Part shown: piece by piece, positions 25,325-33,479 of the stretch
Layout: each line of letters begins with the position of its first letter
Position numbering within the stretch: position 1 is the first letter of the stretch
Assembly: GCF_003583365.1 (NCBI RefSeq)
Contig: NZ_QXED01000006.1
Span: forward strand, 372,001-436,000
Length of the DNA stretch: 64,000 nucleotides
From: Fibrisoma montanum
Lineage (GTDB): Bacteria > Bacteroidota > Bacteroidia > Cytophagales > Spirosomataceae
Reading direction: 5' to 3'
Position numbers and translations under genes: made by a program
Notes under the pieces: generated by a model
What the model was told of the DNA's origin: nothing
Databases searched by the model: none
Seen by the model: only the letters and a program-made list of their open reading frames with translations

Positions 25325-25900
25325 ATGCAGCGCGTTTTGTTCAATATTAACCGGATCGTAAAGCCGACCGACGAGGAAAGAGCCGCTTTCGAACGCATTC
25401 TCCGTCCGCGTGTCCTTGCCAAAGACGAGCTCTACGTCGGCGAAGGCGATGTCTGCGCCACCCTTGCGTTCATTGAGAAAGGCTGCGGACGGCTGTACTA
25501 CGAATTTGACGGCTGGGACGTATCGAAAGAATTTGTGTTTGAAAACGGACTACTGGGATCCTTTGTCAGTTTTTTCAGCCAGCGTCCTTCCAATGTCAAC
25601 GTAGCGGCCCTCGAAGAAACGCATATCCTCGAAATGCGGTATGCCGACGTAATGACGCTTTGTCAGACCTACCCGGTCTGGCAGCGCTTTGGTGTACTGC
25701 TCCTGCAGGATCAGCTCACCCGCCTGGAACGCCGGGAAACATCGCTGCTGAAAGATGCCCCCGAAGAGCGCTACCGACGGCTGATTACCGAGCATCCCAA
25801 GGTTCTCAAACGCATTCCGCCGGACTACGTTGCCAGCTATCTGGGCATAACACCCGAGACATTGGTCGTTTACCAGACCCGGCAGGAGTCCTCGGCTTAA
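25325..25900 (+). CDS. Crp/Fnr family transcriptional regulator
   Basis: The 191-residue protein has a cyclic-nucleotide-binding-type jelly roll at about 10-125 (LAKDELYVGEGDVCATLAFIEKGCGRLYY, then KEFVFENGLLGSF). A dimer helix follows (QDQLTRLERRETSLLKDAPEERYRRLI). A short helix-turn-helix comes last (IPPDYVASYLGITPETL). Bacteroidota members usually continue LSRIRK in the recognition helix; here it reads LVVYQTR, so DNA binding may be altered. The signal ligand is unknown. It lies directly after the kinase relic. Confidence 0.85.
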   Translation: MQRVLFNINRIVKPTDEERAAFERILRPRVLAKDELYVGEGDVCATLAFIEKGCGRLYYEFDGWDVSKEFVFENGLLGSFVSFFSQRPSNVNVAALEETHILEMRYADVMTLCQTYPVWQRFGVLLLQDQLTRLERRETSLLKDAPEERYRRLITEHPKVLKRIPPDYVASYLGITPETLVVYQTRQESSA

Positions 25901-25962
25901 CCAACCGGATGTCGACATTTATTGCGATTAATTATATATCTTAGACATTTATTTTCAACCAG

Positions 25963-26415
25963 GTGCTACCCACGGTGAATCCCATAGCTCGTATTGAAAA
26001 CGCCGATGGCGAGGTCTACGCCGTCCTGAGTTACCAGCCCGACCTGAACTACCTGTTGATGAAGTGGATTGGCTTCTGCACCGACGACGAGTTAAAGCAG
26101 GCTACTCTCCACATGCTTCACTGGCAGAAAACAGAAGGAAACACGTACGGCTGCCGTGTTCACGTACACGATACCAAGGAGTTTGACGTAGCGTGGGTCG
26201 GTGCGATTGACTGGATTGTCAACGATTTTTTTGCCAACGCCTACGACGCCGGTCTGCGGCTCAACATCAGCGTTTTGTCGCCGGATCTGTTTTCCAAACT
26301 GTCGTCGGAAGCGCTGTTTCAGCAACCGGATTCAAAAGTGCCTACGCACCTGTTTGAGACCCTGGAAGCGGCCGAATCCTGGATTCGCGACAACGGTCCG
26401 GGGCTGGACCAGTAG
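25963..26415 (+). CDS. Hypothetical protein, STAS/SpoIIAA-like
   Basis: The 150-residue frame begins at a GTG. The chain has alternating strands and helices: LSYQPDLNYLLMKWIGFCTDDELKQA, then VHVHDTKEFDVAWVGAIDWI and LRLNISVLSPDLFSKLSSEALF. This order is like the SpoIIAA/STAS-like domain proteins that occur near stress and signalling genes. No catalytic residues can be named. It sits 62 bases after the Crp/Fnr gene and 79 bases before the SRPBCC gene, in the same direction. Confidence 0.6.
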   Translation: MLPTVNPIARIENADGEVYAVLSYQPDLNYLLMKWIGFCTDDELKQATLHMLHWQKTEGNTYGCRVHVHDTKEFDVAWVGAIDWIVNDFFANAYDAGLRLNISVLSPDLFSKLSSEALFQQPDSKVPTHLFETLEAAESWIRDNGPGLDQ

Positions 26416-26494
26416 CTGGTTCTGATTATTTGTACGTTATTGCAACGACTAATTTACGGTTCGACATCGCCTTTCCTGACTCATTACCCAGCCT

Positions 26495-26998
26495 GTGATA
26501 ACCGTACGACATACCGAATCGATTCGATTGCCGTTAACGGACGTCTACGGATTGCTGGGCTGTTATCAGTACGATATCCTCTGGCGAACCAATCTGAGCG
26601 AACTGGTGCAGGACACGCCGGGACTGGCCCGGTCGGGTATGCGATTCCGCCAGGTCATTCAGTTGCTGGGTCAGGCCATGACGCTCACGACCGAGGTAAC
26701 CGTAGCGGCCCCCAACCGACGAACGGCCTGCGAAAGCGTCGGCGGGCCGGTGCAGTTGTGGGAGCAGCGTATCGTTGAACGCACGGAGAAAGGTACGCTC
26801 GTCACCTACGAACTGAGCATTGAACTGAAAGGCTGGCAACGCCTGACGGCCCCCCTGCTGGTAGCGCAGTTGCAGCGGCAGGTCAGAACCGATCTGGAAG
26901 CGTTCAGGACTCTGGTCGAAACGACCCCCAACCCACTCGTTGAACTACCCCGGCAACTGGCCGCCCGCGCTTCGCTTACTTCCCCATCCACTTCTTGA
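26495..26998 (+). CDS. SRPBCC (START/Bet v 1-like) superfamily protein
   Basis: The 167-residue frame starts at a GTG with ITVRHTESIRLPLTDVYGLL. The SRPBCC pattern continues with a MTLTTEVTVAAPNRRTACES segment and KGTLVTYELSIELKGW, followed by a long C-terminal helix. Members bind hydrophobic ligands or act as polyketide cyclases; the ligand is not evident here. The last 23 bases overlap the 3' end of the convergent LytTR regulator gene. Confidence 0.65.
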   Translation: MITVRHTESIRLPLTDVYGLLGCYQYDILWRTNLSELVQDTPGLARSGMRFRQVIQLLGQAMTLTTEVTVAAPNRRTACESVGGPVQLWEQRIVERTEKGTLVTYELSIELKGWQRLTAPLLVAQLQRQVRTDLEAFRTLVETTPNPLVELPRQLAARASLTSPSTS

Positions 26999-27776
26999 AC
27001 TCAGTGGCCCGTTCGCGGCTGACGAGTACTTCCTCGTCGGTAACAGGACGTAGCGACAGCTTCAGCTTATTGTTAAAGTACGGGTGAATCTGCTGTACGC
27101 TGTTGATATCAACAATGAACTGGCGGTTAGCCCGGAAAAAATGGCTGGGGTCGAGCATCGATTCCAGTTCGTCCAGCGTGTAGTCCACCGAAAATTTCTG
27201 GTTCGACCGCGTGCGGAACAAACTAACCCCCTCTTCGGAATAGAAGTAGGCAATGTCGGACACTTCGACCGGCATCCACTGCGAGAGGTGCTTCACCAGA
27301 AACCGCTTGCGGTATTCGGCGGGCTGGATCTGCTGCCGGAGCTGCTGCACCAGCGCATCAATGGCCATCCGTCCCTGATCGGGCGTACTGACCATCTCCA
27401 CCCCTTCTGAATCGGTCTGGCTCCGGAGCCGACGGTGCTTGTCGAGACTGGCTTCCAGTTCCTGCCGCTTGATGGGTTTCAGCAGGTAGTCGATGCTGTT
27501 GACCTTGAAAGCCCGCAGCGCGTATTCATCGTATGATGTCGTGAAGATAACGGGCGCATTGACAGACGTCTGTTCAAATATCTCGAAGCTCTGACCGTCG
27601 GCCAGTTCGATGTCCATCAGGATCAGGTCCGGCGTCGGGTGATTCTGCAACCAGTCTACCGATGCCCGAACGCTGGCCGCCGTACCCACGACCTGAACGC
27701 TCGTATCTACTTCCAGCAGGAGTTTTGTCAGCTTGCGAACAGCCAGTTCTTCGTCTTCAATCAGGAGTACGTTCAT
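26976..27776 (-). CDS. LytTR family response regulator (second cluster)
   Basis: It is a 266-residue paralogue of the regulator at 7486-8268. The receiver begins MNVLLIEDEELAVRKL and has D55 in LILMDIEL. The LytTR domain runs from about 157 to the end (KRFLVKHLSQWMPVEV, FFRANRQFIVD, FKKWMGK). The two regulators share nearly all of their DNA-binding-domain positions that I compared by eye, so they may recognise related sites. Its gene is 147 bases downstream of a kinase gene, a gap larger than in the first cluster. Confidence 0.93.
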   Translation of the reverse strand: MNVLLIEDEELAVRKLTKLLLEVDTSVQVVGTAASVRASVDWLQNHPTPDLILMDIELADGQSFEIFEQTSVNAPVIFTTSYDEYALRAFKVNSIDYLLKPIKRQELEASLDKHRRLRSQTDSEGVEMVSTPDQGRMAIDALVQQLRQQIQPAEYRKRFLVKHLSQWMPVEVSDIAYFYSEEGVSLFRTRSNQKFSVDYTLDELESMLDPSHFFRANRQFIVDINSVQQIHPYFNNKLKLSLRPVTDEEVLVSRERATEFKKWMGK

Positions 27777-27923
27777 CGTCGGTTGGTGTTAGGTTGGGGT
27801 GTTGCGGGTGGAAACGTGTTTAAAGATACGTATAGGATTAGCCGTGATTCAATGCCGTAGTTGACCAATCCGCCAAACAGCCGGTTGAACCGGCGCGAAC
27901 GAGCGCTGAATTGTATAGGCGAA

Positions 27924-28967
27924 TCAGACCGACGCCGGCCGTAGCAGCGGGAGCGTGACGGTAAAGAACTGACTATCATCCTGCACCACAACCTGGCCCC
28001 GGCCCAGCAGTTCGTACTTGGTAGCGATGTTGGCCAGCCCAACCTGATTCGACAGCACCCGCATCCGCCGACGTTGCAGGTTGTTTTTCACCACCAGTTC
28101 GCCCGTGGGTTTCGTTTCAATCCGGATGTGCAGGGGCTGATCGGGCAGAATCACGTTGTGTTTCACTACGTTCTCAAGCAGCAGCTGAAGGGTTAGTGGC
28201 GGCAGCAGATACGTACTATACTGGGTGTCGACGACCTGTTCAAGCTGAATGTGCTCGCCGTAGCGGGTGCGCAGCAGGTGAAAATAGGAGTTGGCAAACT
28301 GCATTTCAGCCGCCAGTGTGGTCAGTTCGGATTCGTTGCTGCGGAGCAGGTAGCGGTATACGCTGCTCATCTCCTCAATGAACCGCTCGGCCTGTCCGGT
28401 GTCTTCCTCAATCAGCGACGAGAGCGTATTGAGGCTGTTGAACAGAAAATGGGGATTGACCTGGTTCTTCAGCCCTTCGAACTGACTTTGCAGGTTCGCT
28501 TTTTTAAGGCGTTCGGTCTCCTGCAGGGTTTCGGTCCACCGTTCGAAGGTATACGTGCTTTCGTGAATGACGTTAGCCACGATGTTGCCGGCAATACTCA
28601 GTGTCATGGCCCACCGCAGCCGGGTTGCGTCGAAGGTGTAGCCCGGAAAGCCGATCCAGTCGTACCCGTAAAAGAACAGCAGCACGGTCGCCCACGACAT
28701 GAGGATATGCGCACCCAATGCCAGCAGCAGCCGCAGCCACGTATCCCGAATTTCCGGGAAGCGGTTGCGCAGGTAAATGGCCGGTACGGCGTGCAGAAAG
28801 TAGATCGGCGTCCAGACAAGCACCGTAACCAGCGTCGACAGCAGAAAGATATCCAGCCGCTGAACGTACTTGATGCCGAACAGGAAATAATTCATCAGCC
28901 CATAATAAACCGGCAGGAGAGCCAGCGCAATCCAGGTATCCTGCTTGGTAAACTGGGGCATCTTCAT
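27924..28967 (-). CDS. LytS-type sensor histidine kinase (second cluster)
   Basis: The 347-residue kinase has membrane segments at about 13-31, 40-60, 77-100 and 119-137. Its phospho-acceptor H173 lies in NPHFLFNSLNTLSSLIEED and its N-box is LLENVVKHN. A coiled region (about 140-170) joins sensor and kinase. It is 67 bases downstream of another kinase gene and is read toward the LytTR regulator gene, its expected partner. Confidence 0.92.
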   Translation of the reverse strand: MKMPQFTKQDTWIALALLPVYYGLMNYFLFGIKYVQRLDIFLLSTLVTVLVWTPIYFLHAVPAIYLRNRFPEIRDTWLRLLLALGAHILMSWATVLLFFYGYDWIGFPGYTFDATRLRWAMTLSIAGNIVANVIHESTYTFERWTETLQETERLKKANLQSQFEGLKNQVNPHFLFNSLNTLSSLIEEDTGQAERFIEEMSSVYRYLLRSNESELTTLAAEMQFANSYFHLLRTRYGEHIQLEQVVDTQYSTYLLPPLTLQLLLENVVKHNVILPDQPLHIRIETKPTGELVVKNNLQRRRMRVLSNQVGLANIATKYELLGRGQVVVQDDSQFFTVTLPLLRPASV

Positions 28968-29034
28968 ACGTTTGTAAGCAGCGTTTCTTTACTTTTTAAC
29001 GTGTTCAGCGTGCGTTTTCCTCAACTTCCGCCGA

Positions 29035-30099
29035 TCAGGCGGCATGAACCAGCGCGTCGGCCTGCTTTTTGGACAGCACCGGCACCCGAACCGTAAAATA
29101 GCCGTTGTCGTCGCTGATCATCACCCGGGGCAACGCAAGTGCTTTATACCGGGCGATGAGGTCCGTCAAGCCCGTTGGCCGGGTCTGTATCTGTACGTTT
29201 TTGCGCTGAATGTTGTTGATCACGTCGATGTGGCCGTCGTCCGTTGCCCGGATCGTGATGGTCAATGGCTGATCCGGCAGCAGTATGTTATGGCGCAGGG
29301 CGTTCTCGACCAGCGTCTGGAACGTCAGGGGCGGCAGCAGGTTATCAGCCAGTTCGTCGCTGATGGTCACCTGCCAGCGCAGGGCCGTTCCGTGACGGGC
29401 TTCGAGCAGGTGCAGAAACGACCGGATAAAGGCCGTCTCGGTCTGGATCGACACCAGGGGTCGCTGTCCGGCCTGCAGCAGATACCGGTACACGCTCGCC
29501 ATCTCGTCGAGAAACTCCGTAGCCTGCTGTTTGTCTTCACCGATCAGGGCCGACAAGGCCGACAGCGAGTTGAACAGAAAGTGCGGATTGATCTGGTTTT
29601 TAAGGGTATCGTATTGATTCTGCAGCGCCACTTTCTGCACGATTTCGGCCTCCTGAACGGCATCACGGTATTTGTTGAGGAAGTACAGCGTTTCATACAC
29701 GGCCCCCGTTACGACAACGGCCAGTTGCCCAACCAGCAGATGAATGACAAACTCGCGGGTAGTGAGGGGAGTACCGGCCCAGGCCGTCTGGGAGGCAACC
29801 GCCACAAAAAGAAACTGCGCCAGTCCGGCAATTCCCATGTAGCCGAGAAACGTCAGCAGAATGCGGATTCGGGTCTGTTTAATGTCCGGATAGCGCTCCC
29901 GGATTTTCAGCATCCACCCGACCAGCCGCTCCCACACCAGTTGCACGTACAGAATACCCACCAGCGACCACCCCAGATACCGCCACAGGCTGTCGTACTC
30001 CTCCCAGTAGGCTGCATTTGCTACCAGAAGCAGAACCGGAATTATGATTCGCTGAAGCCATTTGTCGTTTGGGTATTCCATACTACACCAGTCGTACAC
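29035..30099 (-). CDS. LytS-type sensor histidine kinase (first gene of second cluster)
   Basis: This 354-residue paralogue has four membrane segments (about 18-32, 41-62, 79-103 and 117-139) and H173 in NPHFLFNSLSALSALIGED. Its N-box is LVENALRHN. The alternative start MEYPNDKW at 30081 is equally possible. It is the most diverged kinase in the window, with alanines replacing serines after the phospho-acceptor. It ends 67 bases before the next kinase gene. Confidence 0.9.
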   Translation of the reverse strand: MYDWCSMEYPNDKWLQRIIIPVLLLVANAAYWEEYDSLWRYLGWSLVGILYVQLVWERLVGWMLKIRERYPDIKQTRIRILLTFLGYMGIAGLAQFLFVAVASQTAWAGTPLTTREFVIHLLVGQLAVVVTGAVYETLYFLNKYRDAVQEAEIVQKVALQNQYDTLKNQINPHFLFNSLSALSALIGEDKQQATEFLDEMASVYRYLLQAGQRPLVSIQTETAFIRSFLHLLEARHGTALRWQVTISDELADNLLPPLTFQTLVENALRHNILLPDQPLTITIRATDDGHIDVINNIQRKNVQIQTRPTGLTDLIARYKALALPRVMISDDNGYFTVRVPVLSKKQADALVHAA

Positions 30100-30443
30100 T
30101 GCCTGTACACCAGCAGCTATTCATGTACTACGTTAAGCAATTAGTAGTAAACGGGCTGCTCCGTTTGTGATTATAAAATTAAAAAGCAGTAGTTTTTATT
30201 CAGCGGTAAACTGGTTGAACCGACGAAAGGGTTGATTGGAGTGCATGTATGCGCTGATGAATCTCCGACCATTAATCAGGGCGCAATGTCAGCCGGGGAT
30301 TCCTCAGGCAATGCATGGCCTAGATCAAACCCACCAGCGTCAGGGGAAATATCTATAAGAACAGTGTACGCTAATTAAAGCTTTTCAAAAAAAGTTTATC
30401 AAGTCTACTCTTTGGTTACTATTTTTATAGTATAATAAAGCTT
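30100..30443. other. AT-rich intergenic stretch
   Basis: About 340 bases upstream of two divergently read genes. Composition changes from the GC-rich kinase gene to clearly AT-rich. No gene, repeat or convincing promoter pair is visible. It should hold the promoter of the kinase cluster and of the gene at 30444. Confidence 0.4.
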
Positions 30444-30989
30444 ATGAATGGCATGTTTAAGTTTTTAATCTTTGGTTGTGCATGGGCACTCGTCTTATTA
30501 ATAACTAATGTGGCTTGTTCACAAGATGCTTCACACGATAAGTACTGGTTTAGTGCAGGTGCAGGAAAGAGCCAGTTTCCAAGCGGAATGCTTGCAGTAG
30601 GATATGAATTTAAGAACAATCCGACTCACCTTGTTGCACGATACACGATTAATACTCAAATCTTTTCGGACATCCAGCCGAATATCAGAGTAAGTGAGAT
30701 CGGACTGCTGTATGGGATTGGAATGGGGAAATTTCGTTTTTCAACCGGATTGAGTGGTGTTTGGGGTACTAACCGAGGAAAATATCTGTACTCCGATCCA
30801 GATCCGCTGATATATGGTTCAACGTACTATGAACCAGTTAAATACACTACCATAGGCTTGCCGGCCGAAATTCGGTTCATTACTTCGTCTAAAGATGTAG
30901 GAATTGGTGTGACTGGCTTTGGCAACTGGAATGCGAAGCGCTCATTCGTCGGTTTGAACCTATCTGTTTACGTCGGCAGAATGAAATAA
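30444..30989 (+). CDS. Secreted beta-barrel-like protein in an AT-rich island
   Basis: The 181-residue product has a signal region (MFKFLIFGCAWALVLLITNVACSQD), either a lipoprotein or a signal peptidase I type. The mature part is rich in aromatic and glycine residues (YWFSAGAGKSQFPSGMLAVGYEF, FRFSTGLSGVWGTNRGKYLY, KRSFVGLNLSVYVGRMK) and reads like a small outer-membrane barrel. Codon use favours A and T at third positions (TTA, AAT, ATA), unlike every neighbouring gene. This points to recent acquisition. No family is recognised. Confidence 0.65.
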   Translation: MNGMFKFLIFGCAWALVLLITNVACSQDASHDKYWFSAGAGKSQFPSGMLAVGYEFKNNPTHLVARYTINTQIFSDIQPNIRVSEIGLLYGIGMGKFRFSTGLSGVWGTNRGKYLYSDPDPLIYGSTYYEPVKYTTIGLPAEIRFITSSKDVGIGVTGFGNWNAKRSFVGLNLSVYVGRMK

Positions 30990-31472
30990 CTTAAGATGTA
31001 TTGAGTACAGCGATCTTATTGGTTCAGGGGAATTGTCTACAAAATCACGCTGTACTGCACGTATTGCTTACCAGGCGTACTGAATTTAGTACAGCTTGGT
31101 GATAGCAGACGCTCTTTTAAAAACCTCACTCAAAAACAGGTATCAATTTGAACCTCTATGATGACCACTCTTTACGTGCTAACTCAATCATCCATAGTAG
31201 ACTTGCTACATTTGGCTGGAAACTTTTTTAGGCAGATTTGGGACCAAATTCCAATTTGACTCTTGTTAAAAACTCGTGTGTGACGAAGCCCTCAAGGGAT
31301 GGCTTCGCACCGGCAGGCCGTCGAATCATCGTATGCAAAGGGATCAATTCAAGATGCTACCCGTGAGTTGGGGGGTAAGCCTGGCCGAATCCCCAAATGG
31401 AGGCACTGATGGCAACGGGCTAAGCTCGCGGGTTGCTACGTAGGAGACTGTAGCAAGGAATTGGTCCATAAG
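30990..31472. other. Gene-poor, structured intergenic stretch with a possible recombinase relic
   Basis: No intact gene is present. AGTACAGCG (31004-31012) has an inverted copy at 31048-31056 and AGTACAGC recurs near 31088. GAAGCC/GGCTTC and TTGCTAC/GTAGCAA (31433-31439, 31450-31456) can form small hairpins. Around 31300-31405 one frame reads RQAVESSYAKGS followed by TRELGGKPGRIPKW before a stop, and 31450 on reads VARNWSISKK. These resemble the C-terminal HTH of a serine recombinase but are too broken for a firm call. Confidence 0.3.
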
Positions 31473-31473
31473 T

Positions 31474-31526
31474 AAAAAAAAAGTTTGACGCTCAAAGTCA
31501 GGTTAATCAGACTCTGAACGCCAAAC
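31474..31526 (-). terminator. Terminator after the acidic protein gene
   Basis: The 17-base arms 31483-31499 and 31510-31526 pair with three mismatches around a 10-base loop. On the minus strand the hairpin is followed by nine T residues, as expected for a rho-independent terminator of the gene at 31548-32111. Confidence 0.75.
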
Positions 31527-31547
31527 CTTACCTGTTACCCTACTAAT

Positions 31548-32111
31548 TTACTCTTCCTGAGCGTCGCTGGTGAACGAATAGAGCGTATTATCCAGCGACA
31601 GCGCGTTGCTGTTAAAACTCCGGATAAAGTTTTCGACCACTTCGTCGGTAATTTCTTCCGTGTTCAGGCAAACGTCAAGACTAATCCCGTAATCAAACTC
31701 AGTATCGATTTCGACGTGTTCCTGCACCTTCACCGTTTCGGTTTCCTCGATCTCTTCGATGATTTCGGTCAGGGCCATTTCGGCTTCCTCTTCATCTTCG
31801 GGCGAAATGCGGTAGCCGGGCTGCCGATCTTCGGGCGGTACGTATTCGGGGAACGTCTTTTTCACCTGATCGACGGCCATTTCGTACACCATGCTGCTGT
31901 GGTGGAGCCGAAGGGTGTAGATCAGCGCATCATAAATTACCTCCTCTGTTTTGTACTGACCCGGAAACTGCACATGCACGCACTCACCGGATTCCAGTAC
32001 GTCCAGGTCATCATCCTCAACGTAAACAAACGACCTACCAGCCTGGCGGCATTCATCTTTGAGGGCTTGTATTTCCTGGGGGTCATACCCCTCGTTTTTA
32101 TACGTAGCCAT
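31548..32111 (-). CDS. Acidic hypothetical protein
   Basis: The 187-residue protein starts MATYKNEGYDPQEIQALKDECRQ and has no signal peptide. The middle is very acidic (PEDEEEAEMALTEIIEEIEETE), probably an exposed helix. The C-terminal part (DYGISLDVCLNTEEITDEVVENFIRSF) may be a small domain. I do not recognise the family. It has both a well-formed promoter and a terminator, so it is a single-gene transcript. Confidence 0.65.
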   Translation of the reverse strand: MATYKNEGYDPQEIQALKDECRQAGRSFVYVEDDDLDVLESGECVHVQFPGQYKTEEVIYDALIYTLRLHHSSMVYEMAVDQVKKTFPEYVPPEDRQPGYRISPEDEEEAEMALTEIIEEIEETETVKVQEHVEIDTEFDYGISLDVCLNTEEITDEVVENFIRSFNSNALSLDNTLYSFTSDAQEE

Positions 32112-32151
32112 ACGCTTACTCGATTTGCAATTAGTTAACCAATAAATTTCG

Positions 32152-32183
32152 TAAAGCTACTGTCTCATGCTCCTCTTAACAAA
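32152..32183 (-). promoter_or_regulatory. Promoter of the acidic protein gene
   Basis: On the minus strand TTTG (32183-32180) is followed after 20 bases by TAGCTTTA (32159-32152), one mismatch from TAnnTTTG. It lies 40 bases upstream of the ATG. Confidence 0.55.
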
Positions 32184-32208
32184 CGTATGTAACAGACTAC
32201 CTAATTTT

Positions 32209-33402
32209 TTAATATGGCGATGAGCGAACGGTCTGCCCGCTTATCCATTGTTGCACAACCACTTCTGCCAGCTCAACGGCCGTGAGCAGCGGCTGGGTAT
32301 CCACCCGGGCAAACGTATCGGCGGGCTGGTGAATACGCGGCATCTGCCCGTTCTCATCCAGCGCACAAAGACCCAGCGCCGGGATACCGGCCCGCACGAA
32401 CCAGACGCTGTCGAAGTCGGCCGTATGCCAGCGGCCCAGTTTCGCCCGCCCCCGGAATAAGCCGGATTCGACCTGCGTTCGGGCTAGTTTCGTGACAACA
32501 CTGTCATATTTTATAACCTCGACCGTACCGGTTTGTTCGACCACGGTCAGCATTCCGGCCCCCAGCGTATCGAAGTTGACGACCATTGTCCGGTCCCGCG
32601 TCCATCTCGTTCGATGCCGCCGAACGTAGTGCTGCGCGCCAATCATCCCCACTTCCTCGGCGCTGGTCAGCACCACTTCCAGGTCCAGCCCGGGCAGGCC
32701 GGCCTGCCGGAGCCGGTCGGCGGTGGCCAGCGCGGCCGCTACCCCGGTGGCATTATCACTGGCCCCGCTGGTGTAGCCGTGCAGGTAATACCCAATGGTA
32801 CTGAGCAGTGCCTGCCCCAAAAAATAAACGATGCATCCGTAGCGGAGGTATGTCAGCAGCGGCAAAGTATTCCCCAGGGCTTCGAGCGTGGCCGCTCCGG
32901 CTGCCACACCCATCAAACTAAGCGAGACGATCAGCGAGGCCCGAAAATTACTCACCTGACGGGCACCGTACAGCAGCGACACCGGGGCCGTATCGTAATG
33001 CGCCATCAGAAGCACTTTGTGTGTAGCGGCCGGAGCGGGCCAGTGTCCCACTACGTTGTAGGCGGTATGCTGCACCGGAAACCGGGTGACGGGCGAGTAC
33101 CGCCAGTTGAAAAACAGCCAGGCCAGCCCAGCGAACGCCCAGGCGACCCCCACCCCTACCCACCGAACTACCGGACTCCCGGCCGATACCAGCACCAGCC
33201 CCAGCAGCAAACCGCCGATCAGCCAGTAGACCACCGTTACGTAGGTTTTCGGGGTTCGGAACGGCTCCGTGCGCACGGTTGCGCCCATCTCGGTCAGGTA
33301 CGAGCCGATCAGGGCAGCCGCTTCGCGTTCGCAGGGTGTGGCAGCGCCACGGTGGGGCAGGTTTGTAAGTTCCTGCAGGAAAGTCAAGACCGGAAAACGC
33401 AT
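32209..33402 (-). CDS. M28 family metallopeptidase with membrane segments
   Basis: M28 enzymes are two-zinc aminopeptidases. Visible ligands and catalytic residues are LMAHYDTAP (H, D), SGASDNATGVAA (bridging D), TSAEEVGMIGA (E, E) and FDTLGAG. Membrane segments at about 54-73, 80-96, 152-168 and 185-205 interrupt the usual soluble fold, so this member is anchored in the membrane with its peptidase part on one face. The function is not specific from sequence. It is followed downstream by the acidic protein gene and preceded by the glutamine synthetase terminator. Confidence 0.85.
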   Translation of the reverse strand: MRFPVLTFLQELTNLPHRGAATPCEREAAALIGSYLTEMGATVRTEPFRTPKTYVTVVYWLIGGLLLGLVLVSAGSPVVRWVGVGVAWAFAGLAWLFFNWRYSPVTRFPVQHTAYNVVGHWPAPAATHKVLLMAHYDTAPVSLLYGARQVSNFRASLIVSLSLMGVAAGAATLEALGNTLPLLTYLRYGCIVYFLGQALLSTIGYYLHGYTSGASDNATGVAAALATADRLRQAGLPGLDLEVVLTSAEEVGMIGAQHYVRRHRTRWTRDRTMVVNFDTLGAGMLTVVEQTGTVEVIKYDSVVTKLARTQVESGLFRGRAKLGRWHTADFDSVWFVRAGIPALGLCALDENGQMPRIHQPADTFARVDTQPLLTAVELAEVVVQQWISGQTVRSSPY

Positions 33403-33431
33403 ACTGGGTATGATTTACAGGGCCTTATAAA

Positions 33432-33466
33432 AAGCAAACGTGCCGGGCGTTTCTACCCGACACGTT
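33432..33466 (-). terminator. Terminator after glutamine synthetase
   Basis: AACGTGCCGGG (33437-33447) pairs with CCCGACACGTT (33456-33466) with one G-T pair. On the minus strand it is followed by TGCTTTTTA. Confidence 0.75.
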
Positions 33467-33479
33467 CAGTACCCGCCAT

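Noticed and set aside
29044-30144. 366-codon plus-strand frame
   Set aside because: It is antisense to a LytS kinase with intact motifs; its translation is low in recognisable structure.
31321-31450. Possible tRNA or tmRNA-like element
   Set aside because: Short hairpins are present, but no cloverleaf or acceptor stem with conserved T-loop bases could be found.
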